64,000 nucleotides of DNA from Bacteroidales bacterium. GTDB taxonomy: Bacteria; Bacteroidota; Bacteroidia; Bacteroidales; UBA932. Made by a program: the position numbers and the translations under genes. Each line of letters opens with the position of its first letter. The first letter of the stretch is position 1. Shown here in pieces: positions 17,405 through 31,300 of the stretch. The notes under the pieces were generated by a model. It had not been told where the DNA came from. It saw nothing but the letters and a program-made list of their open reading frames with translations, and did not search any database. Location: contig JAAYCA010000044.1 in the NCBI GenBank assembly GCA_012744435.1, forward strand, positions 1 to 64,000, read 5' to 3'.

Positions 17405-20400
17405 ATGTCAAAAAAGGCTCAAAATAAGCGCATAAACTTCGCAACATCCAAGATCCTGGAGTATCCGGACCTGCTGGAAGTGCAACTCAAGTCCTTCCAG
17501 GACTTCTTCCAGCTGGAGACCACGCCGGAAAACCGAAAAAACGAAGGCCTTTACCAGGTATTCCAGGAAATCTTCCCGATTGAGGATACGAGGAACAACT
17601 ACAAACTCGAGTTCATCGATTACTTCATCGATCCCCCTCAGTATTCCATCGAGGAGTGCCTCCAGCGCGGACTGACCTATAATGTCCCGCTCAAAGCCAA
17701 ACTCCGCCTTTCCTGCACAGACCCGGAACACGAGGATTTCGACACCCGCGTCCAGGACGTCTATCTGGGGAATATTCCCTACATGACTCCGGCCGGCACG
17801 TTCGTGATCAACGGATCGGAACGCATCATCGTGTCCCAGCTGCACAGATCCCCCGGCGTGTTCTTCGACCAGAGCATGCACGCCAACGGAACGAAGCTCT
17901 ATTCCGCACGCATCATTCCGTTCAAGGGATCCTGGATCGAGTTCGCAACCGACATCAACAACGTGATGTATGCGTACATCGACCGCAAGAAGAAACTGCC
18001 CGTGACCACGCTGCTGCGTGCCATCGGCTACAACGCCGACAAAGACATCATCGACATCTTCGACCTGGCCGACGAGATCGAGGTCACTCCGGAGAACCTA
18101 GCGGCCGGCAAGGGCCGCAAGCTCGCCAACAACGTCCTCAAGACCAAGTTCGAAGACTTCATCGATGAAGATACCGGAGAGGTGACTCCGGTGGAGCGTA
18201 TCGAGATCATCGTCAAGCGCGGCGAAATCCTCGACGACGAGACGATCGAGGCCATCCTCGAAGCCGACGAGAAGACGATCCTCCTCCAGAAGGACGAGGC
18301 GAACTCCAACGAGTACGCCATCATCTTCAATACTCTCCAGAAGGATCCGACCAACACCGAGATCGAGGCCGTCAACTACATCTACAAGCAGCTCCGCAAT
18401 TCCGAACCGCCGGATGAGAGCACGGCCCGCGACGTCATCGACAAGCTCTTCTTCTCTGAAAAGAGATACGACCTGGGCAATGTCGGCCGCTTCCGCCTCA
18501 ACAAGAAGCTCGGCCTGACCATCGCCCCGGACGTGCGCGTCCTGACGAATACCGACATCATCGAGATTATCAAATACCTCATCCAGCTGATCAACTCCAA
18601 GGCAACCGTCGACGATATCGACCACCTGTCCAACCGCCGTGTCCGCACGGTCGGCGAGCAGCTCGCCAACCAGTTCAGCGTGGGTTTGAGCCGTATGGCC
18701 CGCACCATCCGTGAAAGGATGAACGTGCGCGACAGCGAGCAGTTCAACCCGATCGACCTGATCAATGCGAAGACCCTGTCTTCCGTGATCAATTCCTTCT
18801 TCGGCACGAGCCAGCTGTCCCAGTTCATGGACCAGACCAATCCGCTCGCCGAGATCACCCACAAGCGCCGTCTGAGCGCCCTGGGTCCCGGCGGTCTGAG
18901 CCGCGACCGTGCCGGTTTCGAGGTCCGCGACGTGCACTACACGCACTACGGCCGCCTCTGCCCGATCGAGTCGCCGGAAGGACCGAACATCGGTCTGATC
19001 TCCTCGCTGTGCGTTTATGCGCGCATCGACACCCTCGGCTTCATCGAGACGCCGTATCGCGACGTCAAGGACGGTAAGGTGGACCTCTCCCCCGCCGGCT
19101 GCCACTACATGAGCGCCGAGGAGGAGGAAGACAAGCTTGTGTCCCTCGCCAACGTCCGCATGGACGACGAAGGCAACATCCTTGAAGACCGTATCCAGTG
19201 CCGTCTCGAGTCGGACTTCCCGGTCGTCACGAAGGAAGAGGTGGACTACATGGACGTGGCTCCGAACCAGATGGCTTCGGTCGCCGCTTCCCTGATCCCC
19301 TTCCTGGAGCACGACGACGCGCACCGCGCCCTCATGGGTGCGAACATGATGCGCCAGGCCGTGCCGCTCCTCAAGCCGGAGGCTCCGATCGTGGGCACCG
19401 GCCTGGAAGAGCGCGTCTGCATCGACTCCCGCACCCAGTTCATCGCTGAGCGCCGCGGCGAAGTCACCTACGTGGACGCCAATGAGATCCGCATCCGTTA
19501 CGAGCAGTCCGAAGACGAGCGCTTCGTCAGCTTCTCCCCCGACGAGACGATCTACAAGCTCCCGATCTACCGCCGCACGAACCAGAGCACCACGGTGACG
19601 CTCTCCCCGATCGTCAAGAAGGGCGACAAGGTGGAGAAGGGCCAGGTCCTGACCCAGGGCTATGCCTCCCAGGACGGCGAGCTCGCCCTCGGCCGCAACC
19701 TGAAGGTCGCCTTCATGCCTTGGAAGGGCTACAACTACGAGGACGCCATCGTGCTTTCCGAGGAGATGGTCAAGTGGGACATCCTCACCTCCGTCCATGT
19801 GGACGAGTACCTCACCGAGGTCCGCGACACCAAGCGCGGCATGGAGGAACTCACCTCCGACATTCCGAACGTCAGTGAGGACGCCACCAAGAACCTCCGC
19901 GAAGACGGTATCATCCGCATCGGCGCGCACATCGAGCCGGGCGACATCATGATCGGCAAGATCACGCCGAAGGGTGAAAGCGATCCTTCTCCGGAAGAGA
20001 AGCTCCTCAAGGCCATCTTCGGCGACAAGGCCGGGGATGTCAAGGACGCTTCCCTCAAGGCCAACCCGTCCCTGAGCGGCACGGTCGTCGGCACCGCCCT
20101 CTATGCCAAGCTCTCCAAGGAGACCGGCAAGAAGAGCCAGGCCAAGAACGACCAGAAGACCCGCCTGGAGATGCGTCAGGCCGAGTTCGACCGCAAGGCC
20201 GAAAAGCTCTTCGCCGACTTCCTCCAGAAGCTCGTGATCCTCACCAAGAACCGCAAGAGCGCCGGCGTGTCCGACCTCTACGGCGTGGAGATCATCCCGA
20301 AGGACAAGAAGATCACCGTCGAGATGCTCAAGGGCATCGACTATACCAACATCACGTCCGGCAAATGGACGACGGACAAGGAGACCAACGCCCTCATCCG

Positions 20401-21226
20401 CGATCTCATCAACAACTACTGCATCGCCCTCAAGACCGAGCAGGCGATCTGCAAGCGTGAGATAGACAAGATCAAGGTGGGTGACGAACTCCCCAACGGC
20501 GTCATGCAGATCGCCAAGGTGTACATTGCCAAGAAGCGCAAGATCACCGTCGGCGACAAGATGGCCGGCCGTCACGGCAACAAGGGTATCGTCGCCAAGA
20601 TCGTCCGCCGGGAGGATATGCCGTTCCTCGAGGACGGGACCCCCGTGGACATCGTGCTCAACCCGCTCGGCGTACCTTCCCGTATGAACCTGGGCCAGAT
20701 TTACGAGACCGTGCTCGGTTGGGCCGGCGCCCGTCTGGGCCTGAAGTTCAGCACCCCGATCTTCGACGGTGCCAGCATCGAGGAGATCTGCAAGTATACG
20801 GACAAGGCAGGCGTTCCCCGCTTCGGCAAGACCCAGCTGCGCGACGGCGGCACCGGAGACTATTTCGACCAGCCCGCGACCGTGGGTGTCATCTATATGA
20901 TCAAGCTCGGCCACATGGTCGACGACAAGATGCACGCCCGTTCCATCGGTCCCTACTCCCTCATCACCCAGCAGCCGCTCGGCGGCAAGGCCCAGTTCGG
21001 CGGCCAGCGCTTCGGTGAGATGGAAGTCTGGGCGCTCGAAGCTTTCGGCGCAGCCAACGCACTGCAGGAGATCCTGACCGTCAAGTCCGACGACGTCGTC
21101 GGACGGTCCAAGACATACGAAGCCATCGTCAAGGGAGATCCGATGCCGCCTGCAGGCATCCCCGAATCCCTCAACGTGCTTCTCCACGAACTCCGTGGAC
21201 TTGGCCTCAAGGTTTCTTTGGATTAA
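17405..21226 (+). CDS. rpoB: DNA-directed RNA polymerase subunit beta
   Basis: The 1273-residue beta subunit, full length for the phylum. The rifampicin-binding cluster reads [15 protein letters not shown], then [15 protein letters not shown], with the Asp, His and Ser positions of resistance mutations in their sensitive state. Conserved KGYNYEDAI and the C-terminal [20 protein letters not shown] are present. It lies downstream of an attenuator hairpin and 21 bases upstream of rpoC. Confidence 0.99.
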   Translation: MSKKAQNKRINFATSKILEYPDLLEVQLKSFQDFFQLETTPENRKNEGLYQVFQEIFPIEDTRNNYKLEFIDYFIDPPQYSIEECLQRGLTYNVPLKAKLRLSCTDPEHEDFDTRVQDVYLGNIPYMTPAGTFVINGSERIIVSQLHRSPGVFFDQSMHANGTKLYSARIIPFKGSWIEFATDINNVMYAYIDRKKKLPVTTLLRAIGYNADKDIIDIFDLADEIEVTPENLAAGKGRKLANNVLKTKFEDFIDEDTGEVTPVERIEIIVKRGEILDDETIEAILEADEKTILLQKDEANSNEYAIIFNTLQKDPTNTEIEAVNYIYKQLRNSEPPDESTARDVIDKLFFSEKRYDLGNVGRFRLNKKLGLTIAPDVRVLTNTDIIEIIKYLIQLINSKATVDDIDHLSNRRVRTVGEQLANQFSVGLSRMARTIRERMNVRDSEQFNPIDLINAKTLSSVINSFFGTSQLSQFMDQTNPLAEITHKRRLSALGPGGLSRDRAGFEVRDVHYTHYGRLCPIESPEGPNIGLISSLCVYARIDTLGFIETPYRDVKDGKVDLSPAGCHYMSAEEEEDKLVSLANVRMDDEGNILEDRIQCRLESDFPVVTKEEVDYMDVAPNQMASVAASLIPFLEHDDAHRALMGANMMRQAVPLLKPEAPIVGTGLEERVCIDSRTQFIAERRGEVTYVDANEIRIRYEQSEDERFVSFSPDETIYKLPIYRRTNQSTTVTLSPIVKKGDKVEKGQVLTQGYASQDGELALGRNLKVAFMPWKGYNYEDAIVLSEEMVKWDILTSVHVDEYLTEVRDTKRGMEELTSDIPNVSEDATKNLREDGIIRIGAHIEPGDIMIGKITPKGESDPSPEEKLLKAIFGDKAGDVKDASLKANPSLSGTVVGTALYAKLSKETGKKSQAKNDQKTRLEMRQAEFDRKAEKLFADFLQKLVILTKNRKSAGVSDLYGVEIIPKDKKITVEMLKGIDYTNITSGKWTTDKETNALIRDLINNYCIALKTEQAICKREIDKIKVGDELPNGVMQIAKVYIAKKRKITVGDKMAGRHGNKGIVAKIVRREDMPFLEDGTPVDIVLNPLGVPSRMNLGQIYETVLGWAGARLGLKFSTPIFDGASIEEICKYTDKAGVPRFGKTQLRDGGTGDYFDQPATVGVIYMIKLGHMVDDKMHARSIGPYSLITQQPLGGKAQFGGQRFGEMEVWALEAFGAANALQEILTVKSDDVVGRSKTYEAIVKGDPMPPAGIPESLNVLLHELRGLGLKVSLD

Positions 21227-21247
21227 TTGGTTTGAACGAAACGTAAT

Positions 21248-25498
<4,251 letters not shown>

Positions 25499-25514
25499 GG
25501 TTTACCCTCTGATG

Positions 25515-25551
25515 ACAGAAGCCGGCCCTTTCGGGTCGGCTTCTGTTTTTT
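25515..25551 (+). terminator. Intrinsic terminator after rpoC
   Basis: A 14-bp stem with one G-T pair (25515-25528 with 25533-25546), a TTTC loop and a T run to 25551. It ends 3 bases before the stop of the convergent cysK. Confidence 0.92.
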
Positions 25552-25553
25552 CT

Positions 25554-26471
25554 TTACCGCTCGAAAAGCGGTGTGGAGAGGTAGCGTTCGCCCGTGTCCG
25601 GGAGCAGGGCGACGATGAGTTTGCCCTTGTTTTCCGCTTTCCTGGCGAGGACGAGGGCGGCGCTGAAGGCGGCGCCGGAGGAGATGCCCGCGAGCAGGCC
25701 GAGCCGGTCGGCCAGCAGGCGGGAGCCCGCGAAGGCCTCGTCGTCGGTGACGGTGAGCACGTCATCGACATAGTCCTTGAGGAAGGTCTGCGGGACGAAG
25801 CCGGCTCCGATGCCCTGAATCTTGTGCTTGCCGGGGACGCCGGTGGTGATCACGGCGGAAGAGGCAGGCTCCACGCCGACAATCTGAACCCCCGGCTTAT
25901 GCGCCTTCAGGCCCTTTCCGGTGCCGCTGACGGTACCGCCCGTTCCGATTCCGGCTACGAACACATCCACCTGCCCGTCAGTGTCGCGCCAGATCTCCTG
26001 GGCGGTGGTGCGCTCGTGCGCGGCCGGGTTGGCGGGGTTCGTGAACTGTCCGAGGATCACGGCGCCGGGGAGCTCGGCGCGGATCTCCTCCGCCTTGGCG
26101 ATGGCGCCTTTCATGCCTTCCGCGCCGGGCGTGAGGACGATCTGCGCGCCGAAGGCCTTGAGGAGATTGCGGCGCTCGACGCTCATCGTGTCGGGCATCG
26201 TGAGGATGGTCTGGTAACCTTTCGCCTTGGCCACCCAGGCGAGGCCGATGCCGGTGTTGCCGCTGGTGGGCTCCACGATGGTAGCGCCGGGCTTGAGGGT
26301 GCCGTTCTGCTCGGCATCTTCTATCATGGCGAGGGCGATGCGGTCCTTGACGCTGCCTCCCGGATTGTTCCTTTCGAGTTTGAGCGCGATGCGCGCCTGC
26401 TGGCCTTCCAGGCCGCTGACCTCCAGGAGCGGGGTGTTCCCGATGAGGTCGGTAAGATTCTGATATATCAT
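25554..26471 (-). CDS. cysK: Cysteine synthase (O-acetylserine sulfhydrylase)
   Basis: A PLP enzyme that makes cysteine from O-acetylserine and sulfide. The 305-residue sequence has GNTPLLEV near the N-terminus, the PLP lysine in NNPGGSVKDR, the substrate loop PTSGNTGIGLAWV, the phosphate cradle GIGTGGTVSGTGK and GISSGAA. It lies 17 bases downstream of metY on the same strand, so the two genes probably form an operon. cysE, which makes its substrate, is 3 kb away. Confidence 0.97.
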   Translation of the reverse strand: MIYQNLTDLIGNTPLLEVSGLEGQQARIALKLERNNPGGSVKDRIALAMIEDAEQNGTLKPGATIVEPTSGNTGIGLAWVAKAKGYQTILTMPDTMSVERRNLLKAFGAQIVLTPGAEGMKGAIAKAEEIRAELPGAVILGQFTNPANPAAHERTTAQEIWRDTDGQVDVFVAGIGTGGTVSGTGKGLKAHKPGVQIVGVEPASSAVITTGVPGKHKIQGIGAGFVPQTFLKDYVDDVLTVTDDEAFAGSRLLADRLGLLAGISSGAAFSAALVLARKAENKGKLIVALLPDTGERYLSTPLFER

Positions 26472-26488
26472 GACGCTAATTTAAACAT

Positions 26489-27772
26489 TTATTCTGAAAA
26501 AGCCTGTTCGAGATCCGCGAGGATGTCATCGATGTGCTCGACGCCGATGGACAGGCGGATGGTGGTGGGGGTGATGTGCTGCGCGGCCAGCTCCTCTGGG
26601 CTGAGCTGCGAGTGGGTGGTGGTGTAGGGGTGGATCACCAGGCTCTTGACGTCGGCGACGTTGGCGAGCAGGGAGAAGATCTGCAGGCGGTCGATGAAGC
26701 GCCAGGCGTCTTCCTGCGTGCCCTTGATCTCGAAGGTGAAGATGGATCCCGCCCCGTTCGGGAAATAGCGACAGTACAGCGCGTGGTCGTGGTGCTCCGG
26801 GAGCGCCGGGTGGTTGACTTTCGCCACCTTGGGATGCATGGAGAGGTATTCGACGACCTTGAGGGCGTTCTGCGTGTGGCGCTCGATGCGCAGCGGCAGG
26901 GATTCCACGCCCTGCAGGAGGATCCAGGCGTTGAAAGGGCTGATGGCCGCACCGGTATCGCGCAGCAGGACGGCACGGATACGCGTGACGAAGGCGGCCG
27001 GACCGGCCACGTCGGCGAAGACGGCGCCGTGGTAACTGGGGTCGGGTTTGGCGAGCGTCGGATATTTGTCGGCATTCGCCTTCCAGTCGAACTTGCCGCC
27101 GTCCACGATCACGCCGCCGAGCGAACTGCCGTGGCCGCCGATGAACTTGGTCGCGGAGTGGACCACGATGTCGGCGCCATGCTCCAGCGGGCGGATAAGG
27201 ATGGGGGCGAAGGTGTTGTCCACGATGAAGACGATGTTGTGCCTGTGGGCCACCGCGGCGATGCCTTCAAAGTCGGCGACGTCGGAGTTGGGATTGCCGA
27301 AAGTCTCGGCATAGATGACCTTGGTGTTGGGCCGGATGGCTGCCTCGAGCGCCTGCAGGTCATTGACGTTCAGGATGGTGTTCTCGATCCCCTGGGTGGT
27401 GAGGGTGTGGGTGATCAGGTTGAAGGAGCCGCCGTAGAGGTTGTCTGCGGCGATGATGTGGTCGCCCTGCTGCAGGACATTCTGAAGGGCGTAGGTGATG
27501 GCTGCGGCGCCGGAGGCGACGGCGAGGCCCGCCACGCCTCCTTCCAGCGCGGCGACGCGCTCCTCGAAGACGGATTGGGTGGAATTGGTCAGGCGGCCGT
27601 AGATGTTGCCCGGGTCGCGGAGGCCGAAGCGGTCGGCGGCGTGCCGGCTGTTGCGGAAGACATATGATGTCGTCTGGTAGATGGGGACTGCGCGGGCGTC
27701 GGATGCGGGATCGGGAGTCTCCTGGCCGACATGGATGGCCAATGTCTCAACGTGGAGTTTCTGCGTGCTCAT
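26489..27772 (-). CDS. metY: O-acetylhomoserine sulfhydrylase (MetY-type)
   Basis: A 427-residue Cys/Met-metabolism PLP enzyme that forms homocysteine from O-acetylhomoserine and sulfide. The PLP lysine lies in SATKFIGGHGSSLGG; upstream features include PIYQTTSYVFRN, YGRLTNST and AETFGNPNSD. The long insertion after the lysine (DWKANADKYPTLAKPDPSYHG) is typical of MetY rather than MetB/MetC. ATG at 27772 is used; a longer in-frame reading would run into the regulatory region. It is transcribed divergently from an Lrp/AsnC regulator. Confidence 0.94.
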   Translation of the reverse strand: MSTQKLHVETLAIHVGQETPDPASDARAVPIYQTTSYVFRNSRHAADRFGLRDPGNIYGRLTNSTQSVFEERVAALEGGVAGLAVASGAAAITYALQNVLQQGDHIIAADNLYGGSFNLITHTLTTQGIENTILNVNDLQALEAAIRPNTKVIYAETFGNPNSDVADFEGIAAVAHRHNIVFIVDNTFAPILIRPLEHGADIVVHSATKFIGGHGSSLGGVIVDGGKFDWKANADKYPTLAKPDPSYHGAVFADVAGPAAFVTRIRAVLLRDTGAAISPFNAWILLQGVESLPLRIERHTQNALKVVEYLSMHPKVAKVNHPALPEHHDHALYCRYFPNGAGSIFTFEIKGTQEDAWRFIDRLQIFSLLANVADVKSLVIHPYTTTHSQLSPEELAAQHITPTTIRLSIGVEHIDDILADLEQAFSE

Positions 27773-27818
27773 ATTATTCTGTTTTATTGATTTTTCTTTT
27801 GCAAAGGTCGGGGATGTA

Positions 27819-27894
27819 GAAAATATTTCCAAGCATTTTATAAATTATGGAAAATATACCTATATTAGCAGAAAATATATGGTATAATTTCTGC
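27819..27894. promoter_or_regulatory. Candidate Lrp/AsnC operator region between metY and its regulator
   Basis: This AT-rich interval holds three copies of GAAAATAT (27819, 27850, 27871), spaced 31 and 21 bp, close to three and two helical turns. The third lies in an inverted repeat, 27868-27894, whose 12-nt arms (GCAGAAAATATA and TATAATTTCTGC) match at 11 of 12 positions around TGG. Phased palindromic AT-rich sites are typical of Lrp-family regulators. Confidence 0.6.
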
Positions 27895-27941
27895 GCAGGA
27901 GCGAAAAGCTCCGACAGGACAGAATAAAACTCTTTTGCCTT

Positions 27942-28406
27942 ATGAGCGGACTCGACGCCACCGACCTTGCCATCCTCCGGATCCTCCAGGAGGATGCGGC
28001 TCTGACCAACAAGGAAGTGGCCGCACGCGTGCATCTTTCACCCACGCCGGTGTTCGAACGTATCAAGCGCCTGCGCGAGCAGGGGTATATCCGGGGCTAC
28101 GTGGCCGTGCTGGATGCAGAGAAGCTGGACTGCTCCTTCATAGCATTCTGCTACATCAAGATGAAGCAGCATACCTTCGAGAACGCCCGGCGCCTGATGG
28201 AGGCCGTACAGACGATGGAGGAGGTCGGAGAGTGCTACAATATATCCGGTGATTACGATTTCCTGCTGAAAGTCTATGTCTCCAGTATGAAGGAGTACCA
28301 GCAGTTCGTCTTGAGGATCCTGGGCGAACTGGACTGCATCGGCGGGCTCAACAGCTCCTTCGTCATGGGCGAGGTCAAGAACACCCACGCCGTCCCAATT
28401 CGATAA
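27942..28406 (+). CDS. Lrp/AsnC family transcriptional regulator
   Basis: A 154-residue feast/famine regulator. The N-terminal winged helix-turn-helix reads LDATDLAILRILQEDAALTNKEV, then SPTPVFERIKRLREQG; the C-terminal RAM ligand-binding domain contains GDYDFLLKVYVSSMKEY. It is divergent from metY with 169 bases between the starts, and that interval holds phased palindromic sites. It probably regulates metY-cysK and itself in response to an amino acid, perhaps methionine or a related compound; the ligand is inferred. Confidence 0.93.
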   Translation: MSGLDATDLAILRILQEDAALTNKEVAARVHLSPTPVFERIKRLREQGYIRGYVAVLDAEKLDCSFIAFCYIKMKQHTFENARRLMEAVQTMEEVGECYNISGDYDFLLKVYVSSMKEYQQFVLRILGELDCIGGLNSSFVMGEVKNTHAVPIR

Positions 28407-29588
<1,182 letters not shown>

Positions 29589-29609
29589 AAATTCCCGATC
29601 GGAGAAAGA

Positions 29610-29637
29610 AAAAGGAGCAGGCTAAATGCCTGCTCCG
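29610..29637 (-). terminator. Intrinsic terminator of cysE, overlapping its stop codon
   Basis: GGAGCAGGC (29615-29623) pairs with GCCTGCTCC (29629-29637) around a 5-nt loop. On the minus strand it is followed by TTTTT. The cysE stop codon (29622-29624) lies in the stem-loop and the last codons form one arm. It separates the convergent esterase and cysE genes. Confidence 0.85.
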
Positions 29638-30344
29638 TCTGTAAACAGCGGCTGCTCGACGGCGCGGGTCTGCAGGATACGCGAGCGGGGCGGGACGCTG
29701 TGGGTGAGCCAGACATTGCCGCCCACCACCGTGTCGTGGCCGATGGTCACGCGGCCGAGGATGGTGGTGTTGGCATATACCGTGACGTTGTCCTCCAGGA
29801 TGGGATGGCGCGGCTCGTCCACCGGCCGGCCGTCGGAGTCGTACTTGATGTTCTTGGCGCCGAGCGTGACGCCCTGGTAGAGCATCACATGATTCCCGAT
29901 CACGGTCGTGGCGCCGATTACGACGCCCGTGCCGTGGTCGATGGCGAAGTATTCGCCGATCCGGGCGCCGGGATGGATGTCGATGCCGGTGGCGGAGTGG
30001 GCCATCTCGGTGAGCAGGCGCGGCGCCACGGGGATCTCCAGCAGAAGCAGCTCGTGGGCGACGCGGTAGTGGAGCATCACCTTGATGCCCGGGTAGCAGA
30101 GCACGATCTCCGTGCGGTCCGTGACCGCCGGATCGTTGTCGGAGATGGCCTCCACGTCGGTATGGAGCAGGCGTGACACCTCCGGGATGCGGTCCATGAA
30201 GGCGTCCGCCTTCTTGTCGCCCGCAATCTTGCGGATGATGCTCCGGACAGACATCAGGTCCAGCGCCCGGTCGTCCTGCCCGAGATATTCGGGAAAGACG
30301 ACACGGCGCATCAGGGTCACCAATTCGTTCAGCAATTCTTCCAC
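29622..30344 (-). CDS. cysE: Serine O-acetyltransferase
   Basis: Makes O-acetylserine, the substrate of CysK, from serine and acetyl-CoA. The 240-residue protein has an N-terminal helical domain and a left-handed beta-helix of hexapeptide repeats (GIDIHPGARIGEYFAIDHGTG, where the catalytic His and Asp lie). The loop between repeats (KNIKYDSDGRPVDEPRHPIL) is the longer form common in EpsC/SAT proteins of this phylum. The first ATG at 30344 is used. Its terminator overlaps its stop codon. Confidence 0.94.
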   Translation of the reverse strand: MEELLNELVTLMRRVVFPEYLGQDDRALDLMSVRSIIRKIAGDKKADAFMDRIPEVSRLLHTDVEAISDNDPAVTDRTEIVLCYPGIKVMLHYRVAHELLLLEIPVAPRLLTEMAHSATGIDIHPGARIGEYFAIDHGTGVVIGATTVIGNHVMLYQGVTLGAKNIKYDSDGRPVDEPRHPILEDNVTVYANTTILGRVTIGHDTVVGGNVWLTHSVPPRSRILQTRAVEQPLFTDGAGI

Positions 30345-30403
30345 GCTTCAAATATAAGAATAAAAATCGCTATCTTTACCTTTCGAAGTAGTTATTACCC
30401 GAG

Positions 30404-31300
30404 ATGAAGCCCTTTCCTTCGATAGAGATCGTTCCGCCCCTGAAAGGCATCACGAAAGCCGAACTCCTTGGCAGCATACGGCCGCTGATGGAGTTCGGGC
30501 CCCGCTATATCAACGTCACCTGCCATCGCGACGAGTATGAGTTCCGGCCCGAGGCGGACGGCGGCTACACGCGGCACCTGCTGCGCAAGCGCATCAGCCA
30601 GACTGCGGTCTGCGCCGCCGTGCAGGCGGCCTTCCCGGAAGTGGAGGTGGTCCCGCACCTGATCTGCGGCGGCGCCTCCGCCGAGCAGATCGAATCGCAG
30701 CTGCAGGATTTCAGGTTCATGGGCATACGCAACATCCTCGTCCTGCGGGGCGACGCCCTGACGGGCGAGAAGCGCTTCGCACCCGAGCCGGGCGGTTACG
30801 GCCACGCGGACGAACTGGTCGCCGCCATCCGCCGCTTCGAGGCGGCTAACGGCGGCGAGCGCATCTTCACCCTCGGCGTGGGTGGCTACCCCGAAAAGCA
30901 TTTCGAATCCCCCAACCTCGAGACGGACATCCAGTACCTGAAGCAAAAAGTGGACGCAGGCGCCGACCAGATCATCACCCAGATGTTCTTCGACAACGCC
31001 GTTTTCTACGACTTCGTGAAGCGTTGCCGGGAGGCGGGCATCGCCGTCCCCATCGTTCCCGGCCTCAAACCCCTCTCCAGCGCCCGTCAGGTGGACCTGC
31101 TCCCGGAGAGTTTCTCCATCGACATCCCCGTCGAACTCACCGCGGAGATCGCCGCCCGCCCGAAGGATGCGTACAGCATCGGCGAGGCGTGGTGCAAGGC
31201 GCAATGCCGTGACCTGCTTGCCCACGGCGTGGAAGAGATCCACTTCTACACGATGGGCCGCAGCGAGAACATCATCAACATCCTCAAAGACTGCTTCTGA
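30404..31300 (+). CDS. metF: 5,10-methylenetetrahydrofolate reductase
   Basis: A flavoprotein of 298 residues that reduces methylene-THF to methyl-THF, the methyl donor for MetH. TIM-barrel motifs include RYINVTCHRDEY near residue 35, PHLICGGAS, NILVLRGDA and the FAD/NADH region ADQIITQMFFDN. A -7-like box (TATCTTTA, 30371-30378) precedes it. Its stop codon shares one base with the metH start, so the two are translationally coupled. The 59-nt upstream interval is too short for a SAM or cobalamin riboswitch. Confidence 0.96.
   Translation: MKPFPSIEIVPPLKGITKAELLGSIRPLMEFGPRYINVTCHRDEYEFRPEADGGYTRHLLRKRISQTAVCAAVQAAFPEVEVVPHLICGGASAEQIESQLQDFRFMGIRNILVLRGDALTGEKRFAPEPGGYGHADELVAAIRRFEAANGGERIFTLGVGGYPEKHFESPNLETDIQYLKQKVDAGADQIITQMFFDNAVFYDFVKRCREAGIAVPIVPGLKPLSSARQVDLLPESFSIDIPVELTAEIAARPKDAYSIGEAWCKAQCRDLLAHGVEEIHFYTMGRSENIINILKDCF

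Noticed and set aside
30345..30403. SAM or cobalamin riboswitch before metF-metH
   Set aside because: Only 59 nt are available and no conserved riboswitch cores are visible; a promoter box already lies in that space.
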